From Verrucomicrobiota bacterium (GTDB lineage Bacteria > Verrucomicrobiota > Verrucomicrobiia > Opitutales > Opitutaceae), in the NCBI GenBank assembly GCA_019136515.1, contig JAGVUB010000183.1, positions 1-64,000 on the forward strand: a DNA stretch of 64,000 bases. Direction: 5' to 3'. Shown here one piece after another: positions 18,172 through 28,100 of this stretch. The translations under genes and the position numbers were made by a program. Numbering within the stretch: position 1 is the first letter of the stretch; each line of letters starts with the position of its first letter. The notes under the pieces were generated by a model, which ran no database searches, had not been told where the DNA came from, and saw only the letters and a list, made by a program, of their open reading frames with translations.

Positions 18172-18292
18172 TCCCCTCCGCCGCGAGCGGCGCGGCGGGA
18201 CGCACGAGGCCTCGCCGCGGTTACACCTGCGGCGAAAATATACTTTGCGGCCAGCGGAAACCGGCGCGGGCAAGCCGCGTCTCGGTGGGCGT

Positions 18293-18757
18293 ATGAACAC
18301 TCGCTTTCTTATCGCCCTCGCCTGCGCGGCCGGCCTGGCCGTGGCAGTTCCCGCCACCGCCAACGCCCGCAACGACGATGTCGCGCGCAACGTGATCCTC
18401 GGCAGCCTCGCCGGTGCGATCATCGGCGACGCCAATCACAACCACGCGGCCGAAGGCGCCGCCATCGGCGCCCTCGCCGGCCTGCTGGTCAGCGCGATCG
18501 ACGACGACTCCCGCTACGGCCACCGCGCGGTTTGCTACACCCCGCCCGCGCCGGCCCACCACCGTTCCGTGGTCGTCGTGCGGCCGCCCTGCCCGCCGCG
18601 GGCTCCGGTGGTCGTCGTGCGCCCCCCGCATCACCATCGCGATGTCGTGGTCGTACGCCCGGACCACCATCACGGGCACGACCGCCGCGATGCTCGCCAT
18701 GACCGGCGTGACGACCGCCGCGATCGGCGGGATGATCGCCGCTACGCCCGCCGGTAA
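18293..18757 (+). CDS. Secreted glycine-zipper protein with His/Arg-rich tail
   Basis: The 154-aa protein has a signal peptide (residues 1-24, ATANA), then a glycine-zipper-like hydrophobic stretch (ILGSLAGAIIGDANHNHAAE, followed by GAAIGALAGLLV). The C-terminal half is low complexity: three VVVVRP repeats separated by Pro/His, then HHHGHDRR and repeated DRRD units. The His clusters suggest metal binding and the zipper suggests membrane or envelope association; both are inference. A strong hairpin terminator follows at 18783. Confidence 0.65.
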   Translation: MNTRFLIALACAAGLAVAVPATANARNDDVARNVILGSLAGAIIGDANHNHAAEGAAIGALAGLLVSAIDDDSRYGHRAVCYTPPAPAHHRSVVVVRPPCPPRAPVVVVRPPHHHRDVVVVRPDHHHGHDRRDARHDRRDDRRDRRDDRRYARR

Positions 18758-18782
18758 CGCTTTCCGACTACGCTGAGAAAAC

Positions 18783-18820
18783 AAGCCCGCCGGCCTTCAG
18801 GGCCGGCGGGCTTCGATTTT
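18783..18820. terminator. Rho-independent terminator
   Basis: A perfect 13-bp stem, AAGCCCGCCGGCC / GGCCGGCGGGCTT, with a 5-nt loop (TTCAG), is followed by CGATTTT on the plus strand. It sits between the convergent glycine-zipper gene and the GH31 gene and could serve both directions, though the T run favours the plus-strand gene. Confidence 0.85.
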
Positions 18821-18842
18821 CGCTGCGTCCGAGCAGGCGTGC

Positions 18843-21743
18843 TCAGAGCCGCAACGCGGCGGCCGCGCCGGTGTAGCGCACCGACTTCGCGATCTTCGGC
18901 TCCGGCGAATGTCCGACCGGTTTCCCGGCCTCCACGAGCACGACCTGGATGGTGCGCTCGGCGAGCATGCCGGGGAAGTTGCCCGCGCGGGCGCCGATGG
19001 TGAGCGTGCGCTGCGCGTCATCCCACCGGAACGAAATCCGGGTGAACTCGCCGCGTTCGTACCCGTAGCTCGCCCCGTCGTCCTCATAGAGCGAGTATTC
19101 GCCGTCCGCGCCGGCGTAGACCCAGACCGTGAGCGGGTCCGCCGGCTTCTCGCTGGAGTACTGCAGCTCGGGGCCGAACGGCACGATCGAGCCGGCACGC
19201 ACATGGACCGGGATCGTCTCGTACGGCGCGGGCGCGTCGATCGTCTGCCCGCCGGCGAGCGCGGCGCCGGTCCAGAAATCGTACCAGCCGCCGGGCACGG
19301 CGGGCAGGTACACCGGGCGCGAGATCGTCTTCGGCGTCACCACCGGGCTCACGAGCAGCGCCGGGCCGAACAGGTATTGGTCGCCGATGGCGCGGGCCTT
19401 GGCATCGTCCGGGAAATCCAGGACGAGCGCGCGCAGGAACGTGGCGCCCTTCTGCGTGACGTCGCCAGCGAGCGAATAGAGGTACGGCAGCAAGCGGTAG
19501 TGGAGCTGGGTGAACTTGAGCTGCGTACGGTAAGCCGGGTGGTCCTCGTCGCCGAAGAACCACATCTCGCGCAACGGCTTCTCGCCGTGGGAACGCAGCA
19601 TCGGGGTAAGCGCGCCGAACTGGAACCAGCGGGTGTTGAGCTCGCGCCAATCCTCGAGGTCCGCCGCGGTCGGCTGATCGACACGGAAACGTTCCGGCAC
19701 CGAAAAGCCACCGATGTCCATCGTCCAGTACGGCATGCCCGACAGCGAGTAGCCGAGGGCGGCGGGCACTTGCTTGGCGAGCGCGGTCCAGGTCGACGAG
19801 GTGTCGCCCGACCACGTGGCGCCGGCGTAGCGCTGCATGCCCGCGAAGCTCGAGCGGGTGAGGATCGTTACGCGCTTGTCCGGATCGGCGCTGCGCTGGC
19901 CCTCGTAGACGGCGCGGGAGTTGAGCTGCGGGTAGACGTTGAGGATGCGTGCACCGGTGCCGCCCATCGACGGAGCGATGTGCTCGCGGCCGCGCCACAG
20001 ATCGGGGGCGGGCAACAGGTCGGGCTCGGAGCCGTCGAGCCACCAGGCGTCGACACCGCGGCGATACAGCGCCGGCTCGATCTGCTCCCAGAAGAGCTTC
20101 CGTGCGGCGGGGTTGAAGGCGTCGTAGTAGGTGAAGCCGTAGCCGAGCCAGTCGCGGATGTTGGCCTTGCGGTTCGGCTCGTAGAGCCAGCCGCGCTCGT
20201 CGAACGCCTTGCCGGTCTCGGTGCCCTCGTAGAACTTCGGCCACACGGAGAGCAGCAGGCGCGCATTGTACTTCTCGTGGATCTCGCGGATCCAGGCGTC
20301 GGGATCGGGGAAGCGCGCGGGGTCGAACTTGTGCGAGCCCCAGCCGTCGGCCGGCCAGTAGAACCAGTCCTGCACGATCACATCGAGCGGGATGCGGCGG
20401 CGGCGGAACTCCGCGAGCACGTCGAGGCTCTGCTGCTGGGTCTCGTAGCGCTGGCGCGATTGCCAGAGGCCGAACGCCCACTTCGGCAGCAGCGTGGCCG
20501 CGCCGGTGAGCTGGCGGTAGCCGGCGATCACGTCGTCGAGCTTCGGCCCGAGCACGAAGTAGTAGTCGGTGCCGTCGCCCACCTCGGACCAGAGCGAGGT
20601 GTCGGCGTTCGGCGCCGGGGTCTTCCACTGGAAGCGCATGTGCGTGGGCGTCTCGTCGCGCACCCACTCGATGCGCACCGGCACGCGCCGGCCGGCGGTG
20701 AGCGCGACCTTCGCCACGTCCTTCCACGGCAGCCAGCCCTGGCGCCAGTGGTTGATGATCTGCCGGCCGTCGATCCACACCTTGATGTCGGAGTTGGAGA
20801 ACGTCTGGAAGAGGTGCTCGCCGGTTTCGGTGGGTTCGAGGAAGCCCTCCCAGCGCACCGAGATCGGGCCGTCCTCATGACCGAGCTCCGGATGCACCCA
20901 GGCATTGAGGCGCTTCGTGGCGACGGTCGCCGCGGTCTCGCCCGCCGGGATCTGGCCGACGGAGACGTCGTCGGGCATGCGGCCGATCGCGATCTGCGGG
21001 TCGACGCGCGTGGCGACGAGGCGGTCGAAGTTGCGCCCGGCGAAATAGGCGCCGGTCAGGCCGCCGGGCCGGCCGTCCTTGTCGAACAACTGCTCCGCGC
21101 GCGGGAACTCGAGCGGGCGGGTGTCGCCGAAGTGTGTGTACGAGTTGTTGTCCCAGAGGATGCCGTACCCGCGGTTCGAGACAAGGAAGGGGATCGCGAG
21201 CGTGCCGTTGTGCTGCCAGAGGTCGAGCTCCCAGCCCTTGATGTCCATCAACCCGAGCTGGTGGTGGCCGAGGCCGTGGAGCGACTCGTCGGCGTTGGCC
21301 GCCCAGACCTGGCGCACGTGCGCGGTCTGCTCGCCCATCACCTCGGCGGGTTCGAGCGTGCGCCCGCCCGCGCGCTCCGCGAGCAGCAGGCGACCGGTGG
21401 CGTCGAAGAAGGACACCGCCCCGGTTTTCCGGTCCACGCGCGCCTCAAGCCGCGCCGTCCGCAACGAGATCGTGTCGCTCGCTTCGGCCACGGACCAGGC
21501 CGGTGTCGCGAGCTGGCGCTGCGGGTCGAGCATGTAGCTCTCCCGGGAGAAGAAGGCGCGATCCTTCGCGAACGCGACGCGCACGATGGCGTCGGTGCAA
21601 ACCTGTACCTTCAGCAGGCCGTCGGCACAGGGGACGACGATGCCGTCGGGCAGGCGTTCGAAGGCGGGGTTCGAGGTCGAGGCGAAGATCGCGCCGAGCG
21701 GGCAACAAAGGACGCCGAGAGCGAGCAGGACGGGGGTATTCAT
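18843..21743 (-). CDS. Secreted GH31 alpha-xylosidase-like enzyme with PA14 insert
   Basis: The 966-aa protein has a signal peptide and then the GH31 N-terminal beta-sandwich, split by a PA14 domain from about residue 225 to 390 (GLTGAYFAGRNFDRL ... WIDGRQIINHWRQGWL). The (beta/alpha)8 domain carries the nucleophile in WWLDGSEPD and the acid/base in ATWSGDTSSTW, and ends with two beta domains (YEDDGASYGYERGEF). PA14-containing GH31 enzymes such as the Bacteroides xyloglucan alpha-xylosidases are the closest known architecture, so xyloglucan oligosaccharides are the likely substrate. ATG at 21743 starts a clean signal peptide. Confidence 0.88.
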   Translation of the reverse strand: MNTPVLLALGVLCCPLGAIFASTSNPAFERLPDGIVVPCADGLLKVQVCTDAIVRVAFAKDRAFFSRESYMLDPQRQLATPAWSVAEASDTISLRTARLEARVDRKTGAVSFFDATGRLLLAERAGGRTLEPAEVMGEQTAHVRQVWAANADESLHGLGHHQLGLMDIKGWELDLWQHNGTLAIPFLVSNRGYGILWDNNSYTHFGDTRPLEFPRAEQLFDKDGRPGGLTGAYFAGRNFDRLVATRVDPQIAIGRMPDDVSVGQIPAGETAATVATKRLNAWVHPELGHEDGPISVRWEGFLEPTETGEHLFQTFSNSDIKVWIDGRQIINHWRQGWLPWKDVAKVALTAGRRVPVRIEWVRDETPTHMRFQWKTPAPNADTSLWSEVGDGTDYYFVLGPKLDDVIAGYRQLTGAATLLPKWAFGLWQSRQRYETQQQSLDVLAEFRRRRIPLDVIVQDWFYWPADGWGSHKFDPARFPDPDAWIREIHEKYNARLLLSVWPKFYEGTETGKAFDERGWLYEPNRKANIRDWLGYGFTYYDAFNPAARKLFWEQIEPALYRRGVDAWWLDGSEPDLLPAPDLWRGREHIAPSMGGTGARILNVYPQLNSRAVYEGQRSADPDKRVTILTRSSFAGMQRYAGATWSGDTSSTWTALAKQVPAALGYSLSGMPYWTMDIGGFSVPERFRVDQPTAADLEDWRELNTRWFQFGALTPMLRSHGEKPLREMWFFGDEDHPAYRTQLKFTQLHYRLLPYLYSLAGDVTQKGATFLRALVLDFPDDAKARAIGDQYLFGPALLVSPVVTPKTISRPVYLPAVPGGWYDFWTGAALAGGQTIDAPAPYETIPVHVRAGSIVPFGPELQYSSEKPADPLTVWVYAGADGEYSLYEDDGASYGYERGEFTRISFRWDDAQRTLTIGARAGNFPGMLAERTIQVVLVEAGKPVGHSPEPKIAKSVRYTGAAAALRL

Positions 21744-22016
21744 ACGAAAGACGATGGCGGAGTTGATCGCGCCTCAACGGCGCGAACCCGGAGCAGTAAG
21801 CCGCCGCGCCAAGCCCGCGAGGTTTTTCCGACAGTATGACGGCCCGTCAATGCACCATCAGGCCGGTAGCCGGTCGACCATCGCTAACCGCCAGTTGCAG
21901 TCCGCATCCGTGATATGGGCCAACCGCGTTGGCCGCCGCTCGCCCAGAATCGCCACTCCCGGCCGGCCACCAGTGGCGGTTGCGAATCCCGCCCGCGTGT
22001 CTCGACCACGCGAGCC

Positions 22017-23708
22017 TCAGTACAGGCTTCCTTCCACGACATCCCGGCACACGCCATCGTCGCCCACGTAGTCGCCCTGGGTGTAGCCGGCGGAGCCCAC
22101 GTAGGCGGGAATCCGGTCGAGCACCCCTCGCCGCGAGGCCTCCAGATAGAGCAGCGCATAGGGCTCCAGCGCATCGATGGCGGCGAAACCATTGTGGCCG
22201 GGCGGCTGGAAATAGCCGTCGCGCAGCCGGAGACGCACGATGTTGGCAGCGATCCGCTCGGCGAGCTCGCGGTACGCAGCCACACCGGTCGCGGCATGCA
22301 GGTCCACCAACGCGATCAACATCAGGGCATCGTCGCACAGCACGCGCCCCGGCACGGTGAACTCGCTCTCGGCGCGCTCGGGCAGGCAGCGGAGGTTCAA
22401 GGCCGGCGCCAGTTCGCGCACACAGCCCCAAGTCTCGGCCGACCGCGTGAGGGCGTAGCATCGCGCCAGCGCCAGCACATACCCGCCGTCGACCGGGTGC
22501 TGTTTCATCTGCGCACCCTTGGGTCCGTAGTAGCCGTCCCGCGCCAGCACGACGTCGGTCAGATCCCGGCCGTCGGTCAGCAACGGCCGTAGCATCCGGG
22601 TCCGCGGATCGTAGGCATGGCGCACGTAGGCGCACAGCCCTTCCTCGGTGCGCGGCAGCAGCTCGGGCCAGTCCTTCCTGACCAACCGGTGAACTTCGAG
22701 GGATACGAGCGCGTTGCTCACGTAGATCGTGCGAGCCTGGCCCTTGAAAAGCACACTGTACTCGCGCACCTCGGAGCCGAACTCCGGACCGAACTGTTGC
22801 TGGGCACGGTCACCGAAGATCGACTTCGTACGATCCTCGCCGGGGCGGGGCGGGCGTTCGACCACCGGGCTGTTGTACTGGTAGGCACCGAGCTTCGTCG
22901 TCGGATGCCGCGCCCGGTGGTACATCGACGCCAGCCGCTTCGCCTGACCGAGCTGATGCACATCGCCGGTCCGGCGGTAGAGCTGCACCGCCGCGTAGAT
23001 CATGTCGTTGCCGGTGTTGAGGAACGTGAGGCCAGGACAATCGCGCAGTGGCTCGCCCTCGCGGGTCAATCCGCTCTCCCAATCGACTCGTCCTCGAACG
23101 TTTTCCTCCCCGTGGCGATTGATCGTGAGCCCGTCCCAGTCCTGCACGTGCTCCAGCCAGAATGCCTCGATGTACCGCGCGGTCGCCGTCGCGTCGACCT
23201 CGGCCATCAGTTCGTAGAACGGCAGGGTATTCTTGAGCTCATGCTTGAGCTTCTTCCTGAGAGGTCCCACGAGCTTGAGCGTCTTCAGGTCGACGAACCG
23301 ATGCCCGCCCCAGTGAAGCAACCCCTCGGCATCGCACTGTTGGTCGAAATAATAGCGGAAGCTCGCCCGCGCCCGCTCCGCGTAGACCGGATCGCCCGTC
23401 ACCGCGCTCAGCCCGACGAGGAACCGCAGGAAGTTCTGCTGCGAGGCGAGATTGGAGAGCGTCGCCGTGGTGCCGTCGCCGAACCGCCACTCAAGTCGTG
23501 CCTTCGTCGTCGGGTTGATCCCGTTCGCCAGCAGTGGCGTCGCCGGCGTATGGTCGGTATCCGCGCACTCGACCAGCACCCGCTGGGCATAGTCGGAGAG
23601 CAAGGGCAGCCATGAGTCGCCATCGTTCGGTTCGTCAGCGCCAAGCGCCACCGCCAGCGGCAGCAACGTCGCCAGAACAGGGAATAGCCGTGTGGTCTTC
23701 TTGATCAT
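22017..23708 (-). CDS. Secreted alpha-barrel protein, possible polysaccharide lyase
   Basis: The 563-aa protein has a signal peptide (MIKKTTRLFPVLATLLPLAV). The mature part is helical, consistent with an alpha/alpha-toroid, with recognisable blocks TPLLANGINPTTKARLEWRF, NLASQQNFLRFLVGLS, LHWGGHRFVDL, FLNTGNDMIYAA and CDDALMLIALVDLHAA. I associate these blocks with Verrucomicrobia and Planctomycetes proteins annotated as pectate-lyase-like, but no catalytic residue can be assigned with confidence. Other possibilities are a GH88/GH105-like or epimerase-like toroid. ATG at 23708 is chosen for the signal peptide. It lies 273 bp from the GH31 gene on the same strand, suggesting a shared polysaccharide programme. 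Confidence 0.55.
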   Translation of the reverse strand: MIKKTTRLFPVLATLLPLAVALGADEPNDGDSWLPLLSDYAQRVLVECADTDHTPATPLLANGINPTTKARLEWRFGDGTTATLSNLASQQNFLRFLVGLSAVTGDPVYAERARASFRYYFDQQCDAEGLLHWGGHRFVDLKTLKLVGPLRKKLKHELKNTLPFYELMAEVDATATARYIEAFWLEHVQDWDGLTINRHGEENVRGRVDWESGLTREGEPLRDCPGLTFLNTGNDMIYAAVQLYRRTGDVHQLGQAKRLASMYHRARHPTTKLGAYQYNSPVVERPPRPGEDRTKSIFGDRAQQQFGPEFGSEVREYSVLFKGQARTIYVSNALVSLEVHRLVRKDWPELLPRTEEGLCAYVRHAYDPRTRMLRPLLTDGRDLTDVVLARDGYYGPKGAQMKQHPVDGGYVLALARCYALTRSAETWGCVRELAPALNLRCLPERAESEFTVPGRVLCDDALMLIALVDLHAATGVAAYRELAERIAANIVRLRLRDGYFQPPGHNGFAAIDALEPYALLYLEASRRGVLDRIPAYVGSAGYTQGDYVGDDGVCRDVVEGSLY

Positions 23709-23710
23709 GA

Positions 23711-23890
23711 AAGTGGATAGCCCCCAACTCACAGCGAAGATGGGCGGCCAACCTCGTCTTCGCTGTCTGGGCCTACAACGCAGCCCAGTGCAATCGTGAC
23801 GACGAAGACCGCGTTTTCCTGGTGCGTGCCAAGGCTTTGCGTGAGGACTTGCCGGGCGTGAAGGTGGGGCCGGGAAGTCAAAAACCATGA
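23711..23890 (+). pseudogene. Possible 3' remnant of an unknown gene at the edge of the integrative element
   Basis: The 301-bp gap 23709-24009 holds no complete gene. One plus-strand frame is open without an ATG from 23711 to TGA at 23888-23890. It reads with a protein-like composition (WAANLVFAVWAYNAAQCNRD, then EDRVFLVRAKALREDLPG), as if the start had been removed. It is the only protein-like frame seen there. The remaining 120 bp contain an ACGACGACG ... CGTCGTCGT inverted repeat near 23920-23980, close to the integrase stop. No family recognised. Confidence 0.25.
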
Positions 23891-24009
23891 CGGCGGGGAG
23901 CGCGGAGCCGGCGGCGTGACGACGACGCAAAGCGGCTGCCGCAGAAGCGCGGGCCGGTCGTCGTCGTGCGTAGTGGGGCCGCCAAGATCACGGCGGCCAC
24001 GATGGGCGG

Positions 24010-25125
24010 CTAAAGAGGAAGCGGCGAGCCGTTTCCGTCGGCCAGCGGCGGCACGTCGTCCTCGGCCTCTTCCTCGGCCAACTCGGCCGCAAGCTCGGCG
24101 TGGGCCTCCGGATCGGTGGGCACGGGCACGGCCGCCGCCGCCGGGTCCGCCGTGAGCCGCGCCGGGTGGGTTCTTGCATGCACTTCCTTCAGCATGCGGA
24201 TGCTCACCTGCGCGTAAATCTGGGTTGTCTCCAGCTTCTCGTGCCCGAGCAGTTGCTGGATGAAGCGGATGTCGGCGCCGTTCTCCAGCATGAGGGTCGC
24301 GCACGTGTGCCGGAAGAGATGGCAGGCGCCGGTCTTGCCGCTGCCGGCTTTGTCGACGTAGTCGCGCACCAGTTGCGTCAACCGGTTGGGCTCGAAGGCG
24401 AGCCCGACGTTCGTCAGGAAGACCAGCCCGTCGTCGGGCGTAAGGGCGAGCGAGGGCCGCGCCTCCTCCAGGTACCGGCGCACCCACGCAAACGCGCGCT
24501 CCCCCATCGGGACCATCCGGTCCTTCTTCCCCTTGCCCTGGCGGATGAAGATCGTGCCGCGCTCCTGGTCGAGGTCGTAGAGTTTCAGGCCGATCAGCTC
24601 CATGCGCCGCATGCCCGTCGAGTAAAGCGCCTCCAAAATGGCGCGATCCCGCAGGCCCAGCGGCTGCGCCACGTCGGGCAAGCCGAGCACGTGCTCGGCC
24701 TCCGCGGCCGTCAGGACATGCCGCGGGAGCCGCTTCTCGGCCCGGGGCAGCTCCAGGTCCGCGGCCGGGTTGGCGAGCAGGTGGTTTTGCCGGCACAGCC
24801 ATTTGAAGAAGGCTCGGACAGGAACCAGGCACCCGTGCTGCGAGCGGAACGAGAGCGGCTCCCCGTTCTTCTTGCGGTAGTGGTAAAGGAAGCGCTGATA
24901 CCGCTCCAGCGTCGGCTTGGTCACCTCGGTGGGCCGCGCCAGGCCCCGCTCCTCGGCCCAGCGGATAAATTCCCGGAGGTGATGCGCCCGGCTCGCGATG
25001 GTCGCCGGCGAGTAATTGCGCACCCGCAACGACTCCAGATAGGACTCCGCCAACGCGGCGAAGCCCTGGCTGTCGCCCTCCGCGCCCAGCGGCCGACGCG
25101 CTCCGCGTTGTCCCTTCTTCGGCAT
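24010..25125 (-). CDS. Tyrosine recombinase/integrase
   Basis: The 371-aa protein has an N-terminal SAM-like core-binding domain (residues about 20-115) and a C-terminal catalytic domain with all expected residues: Arg in STGMRRMEL, Lys in QGKGKKDR, HLFRH, LLGHEKLETTQIY with the nucleophilic Tyr. The C-terminal 50 residues are an acidic Ala/Pro-rich tail outside the catalytic domain. It is XerC/D-like in size and probably integrates the element at 24.0-30.75 kb. It lies directly downstream of the primase gene on the same strand (20-bp gap). Confidence 0.9.
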   Translation of the reverse strand: MPKKGQRGARRPLGAEGDSQGFAALAESYLESLRVRNYSPATIASRAHHLREFIRWAEERGLARPTEVTKPTLERYQRFLYHYRKKNGEPLSFRSQHGCLVPVRAFFKWLCRQNHLLANPAADLELPRAEKRLPRHVLTAAEAEHVLGLPDVAQPLGLRDRAILEALYSTGMRRMELIGLKLYDLDQERGTIFIRQGKGKKDRMVPMGERAFAWVRRYLEEARPSLALTPDDGLVFLTNVGLAFEPNRLTQLVRDYVDKAGSGKTGACHLFRHTCATLMLENGADIRFIQQLLGHEKLETTQIYAQVSIRMLKEVHARTHPARLTADPAAAAVPVPTDPEAHAELAAELAEEEAEDDVPPLADGNGSPLPL

Positions 25126-25145
25126 GGGTACGGTAGGAGCTGCGA

Positions 25146-28100
25146 CTACGACGCCACCGCCACCGGCGCGCCGTCCAGATGTGCGTTTCCGTTCACCGGA
25201 GCGGCAACGGCGGGTTTTTCAGAGGTAAACGGGGCGGTTCCGACGGGCCGGATCACCCCCGGAACCGGGCCGGATGAGGGCCGGACGGGGGCCGGATGCT
25301 CGCCGTTTTGCCCCGGACGCTTTTCGCCGTAGCCATGCGCGGCGCGGAGTTTCTCGACGTCGAGCAGGCCGGGCAGGAACCGGCCGCCGTCCTTGCCTGC
25401 TCCGTCGTAAACCAGCTCGTAAACGAAGCCCTGGCCGTGGTCGGCGCGGTGGACACAGAGGTATTCCAGCTCGACCAGGCGTTGCAGATGCACGTGCAGC
25501 TGCGAGTTGCCCCAGCCGGTGTATTCGCGGACGTCGCGGCGGCTAAAAAGGAAGTCTTCCCGCTCGATCTTGCGCGCCGTGCAGACCTCGCGCGCCATCC
25601 GCTCCAACAGCTCCAGCAGGCGGCGGGTCTGCGGCGGCATGTCGTCCAGGCAGCGGCCGAGGACTTCATGGGCGAGGCGGTTGGCGGCGGCGATGTCGTC
25701 GAGAGTCGCCTCGACGTAGGCCAGCGCCTTGCCGGCGTGCTGCACGGTCTTCACCGGCCGCTGGTACTGGTGCAGCAGCGCGATGCAGCGGATCAGCCCG
25801 AGGTATTTCATGTGGTCGCGGCGGGTGCGCGTGCGGTCGTCCAGGAAGGTCAGCTTTTCGGCAAACGGGTTCACCACGGCGAGCGGACGCAGCAGCCGCT
25901 GCGCGGCCCGGTGCGTCGCCAAGACTTGGTTCCGCGTCTCCTTCTTGAGGAGGCCGGCGAGGGTTTCGCGCTCGCGCTGCAAGCGGTGGATCGCCGCCGT
26001 CTGCTCGCGGCCTTCGTCGACCGTGAGGACCAGGCAGCGGTTGAGCAGCTCCTCGTCGATGTCGACGGCTGTCGTCGTCAGGAAGATCATGCACGGGCCT
26101 TCCACGCGGTACTCCTGCGTCACCATGCGCCCGGTGTGCGGGTCCTTGCCCGTCGAGGCGATGCACAGCTCGCCCTCGGACTGCAGGAGCTTCAACGCGT
26201 AGCTGGCGCGCTCCGCGCCCTCTTCCTCCACAATGGCGAGGATCTTGTGCCGCAGGTCGGCGTCGCTGAGGTAGTAGAGCGCCTGGCCGGTCAGCGCGGA
26301 GTACTTCACGCGCTCCTCGGGCGGCACGAACGCGAGCACCGCCTCCATCAACGCCGTCTTGCCCGCGGCGCTCGTGCTCTGGACGATCACGGCGAGCGGC
26401 GCGTCGAGCTTCCTGGATACCGCCGCCAGATAGCCGACAAGCTTGTTGTTCTCCTCGCCGACGACCCCGCACGCGGCGAAGTCGGCCAAGATGCGGTCGA
26501 GCAGCTTCGGGTCGCGCAACAGCGCGAGCGCGGCCTCGCGCTCCTGTGGGTCCATGCCGGGCTCGGTCTTCTTCGGCTCGGCCTGCGCCTTCAACCGCTC
26601 TTCCTGGATCTCCTCGAGCTTGCCCAGGACTTTGCCGAGGTCGCGCTTCAAGAGCTCCGGCTTGAGGGCGGTTTCCACGGCCGCCGCCGCAACGAAGCCG
26701 TCGCGCTGCCGGGCGCTGCACAGGTCGAGGCTGTCCAAGTGCCAGCGCTCCCCGCAGGCCACGCGCACCGCCACCCGCAGCGACTCGAAGCCCGTGTTCT
26801 TACCCATGCCGCGGATACGATAGCGCCGGTCCCCGATCTCCAGCTCGATCTCGTCCGGCTCGTTTCGTAGGACGGCAACCGCATTGACCGGCACCGATGC
26901 CGGCACGGCCGCAGCCACCGGCACCGGGGTTTTCTCTTTAGCCGCCTCTGCCGTGGGCGTCGGGACAACCTCGCGCACGGGCGCAACGGGAGCAGCTTCA
27001 GCAGCAGCTTTAGCAGCTATAGAAGAAGAGGAAGGCGCGGGCACACGTGAAGAGACTTTGCCCCCTTCCCCCATCGGCAGCGCCGTGCGCAGCAGCAGGC
27101 CGAGGGACTTGTCGGCCGGCGTCACCTCCAGGGCGTAGCGGTTCGCATCGAAGCCCGGCGGGAACATCACCCGCAAGACCTCGATGCCGTGGGCGGCGAG
27201 CTGGGCCGCCGCCTCGGCGCTGCCCTTGTCTCCGGCTTCGTCCCGGTCGAAGGCGAGAAGGACCCGTTGCACCTTCGCGGCGATCAGTCCGTCTAGGAGT
27301 TCCTCGGGGACGGCCTTCGCACTGTATCCGGTCGTCACGTTGCGATAACCCGCGCCCCAGAAGCTCAACGCGTCGATGATGCCCTCGGTGACGATCACCT
27401 CGGCACTGCGCAGCGCGGCCGGGTTCCAGATGCCGCGCTGTGGGCCGGGCAAAAACAAGTGCCGGTCGTGCTTGCCGCCGTCGTCGATGGCGCGGCCGTA
27501 GACCGTGCCGATCTCGCCGTTTTCCGCGATCACCGGGAAGACGATACGGCCCCGCAAGTGCTCGTGCCCGGTGTCGCGCAGGATGCCCAGCCGCGTCAGC
27601 CGCTCGCGCAGTTCCGCGCCTTCCTTGCGGTTCTTCTGCGGCAACCGCAGGCCCAACGTGCGATCGACGAAGCCCAGCCGGAACACGTCGATCGCCTCGG
27701 CCGCGATGCCGCGTTTCTTCAAGTAGGCCAGCGCCGCCGGGTTCTCGTTGGTCCGCAGCCGCTCGTGGTAGTAGTCGAGGACCTGCCGGAGTGCGGCCTG
27801 GTCGTCGGCGTTCACGGCGACCGGAGCGGGCAGCCGCGGCACCGTCGTCTTCTTGACCGGCTGGCCGGCCGGCGCGCCGGTGAAGGCGGCGCCGCCCTTG
27901 AGCAGCTCGAAGGCGTGGCGGAACGAGACGCCGTCGAAGCGCTGCACGAACTGGATCACGTTGCCCGTTGCCCCGCAGCTCATGCACCGCCACAGGCCTT
28001 TGGCCGGCGTCACCCGCAAGGAAGGGTCGTGGTCCTCGTGGAACGGGCACAGGCCAACCAAGTCGTGGCCCTGCGGCTTCAGGTCGACGCCCCGCGCCCG

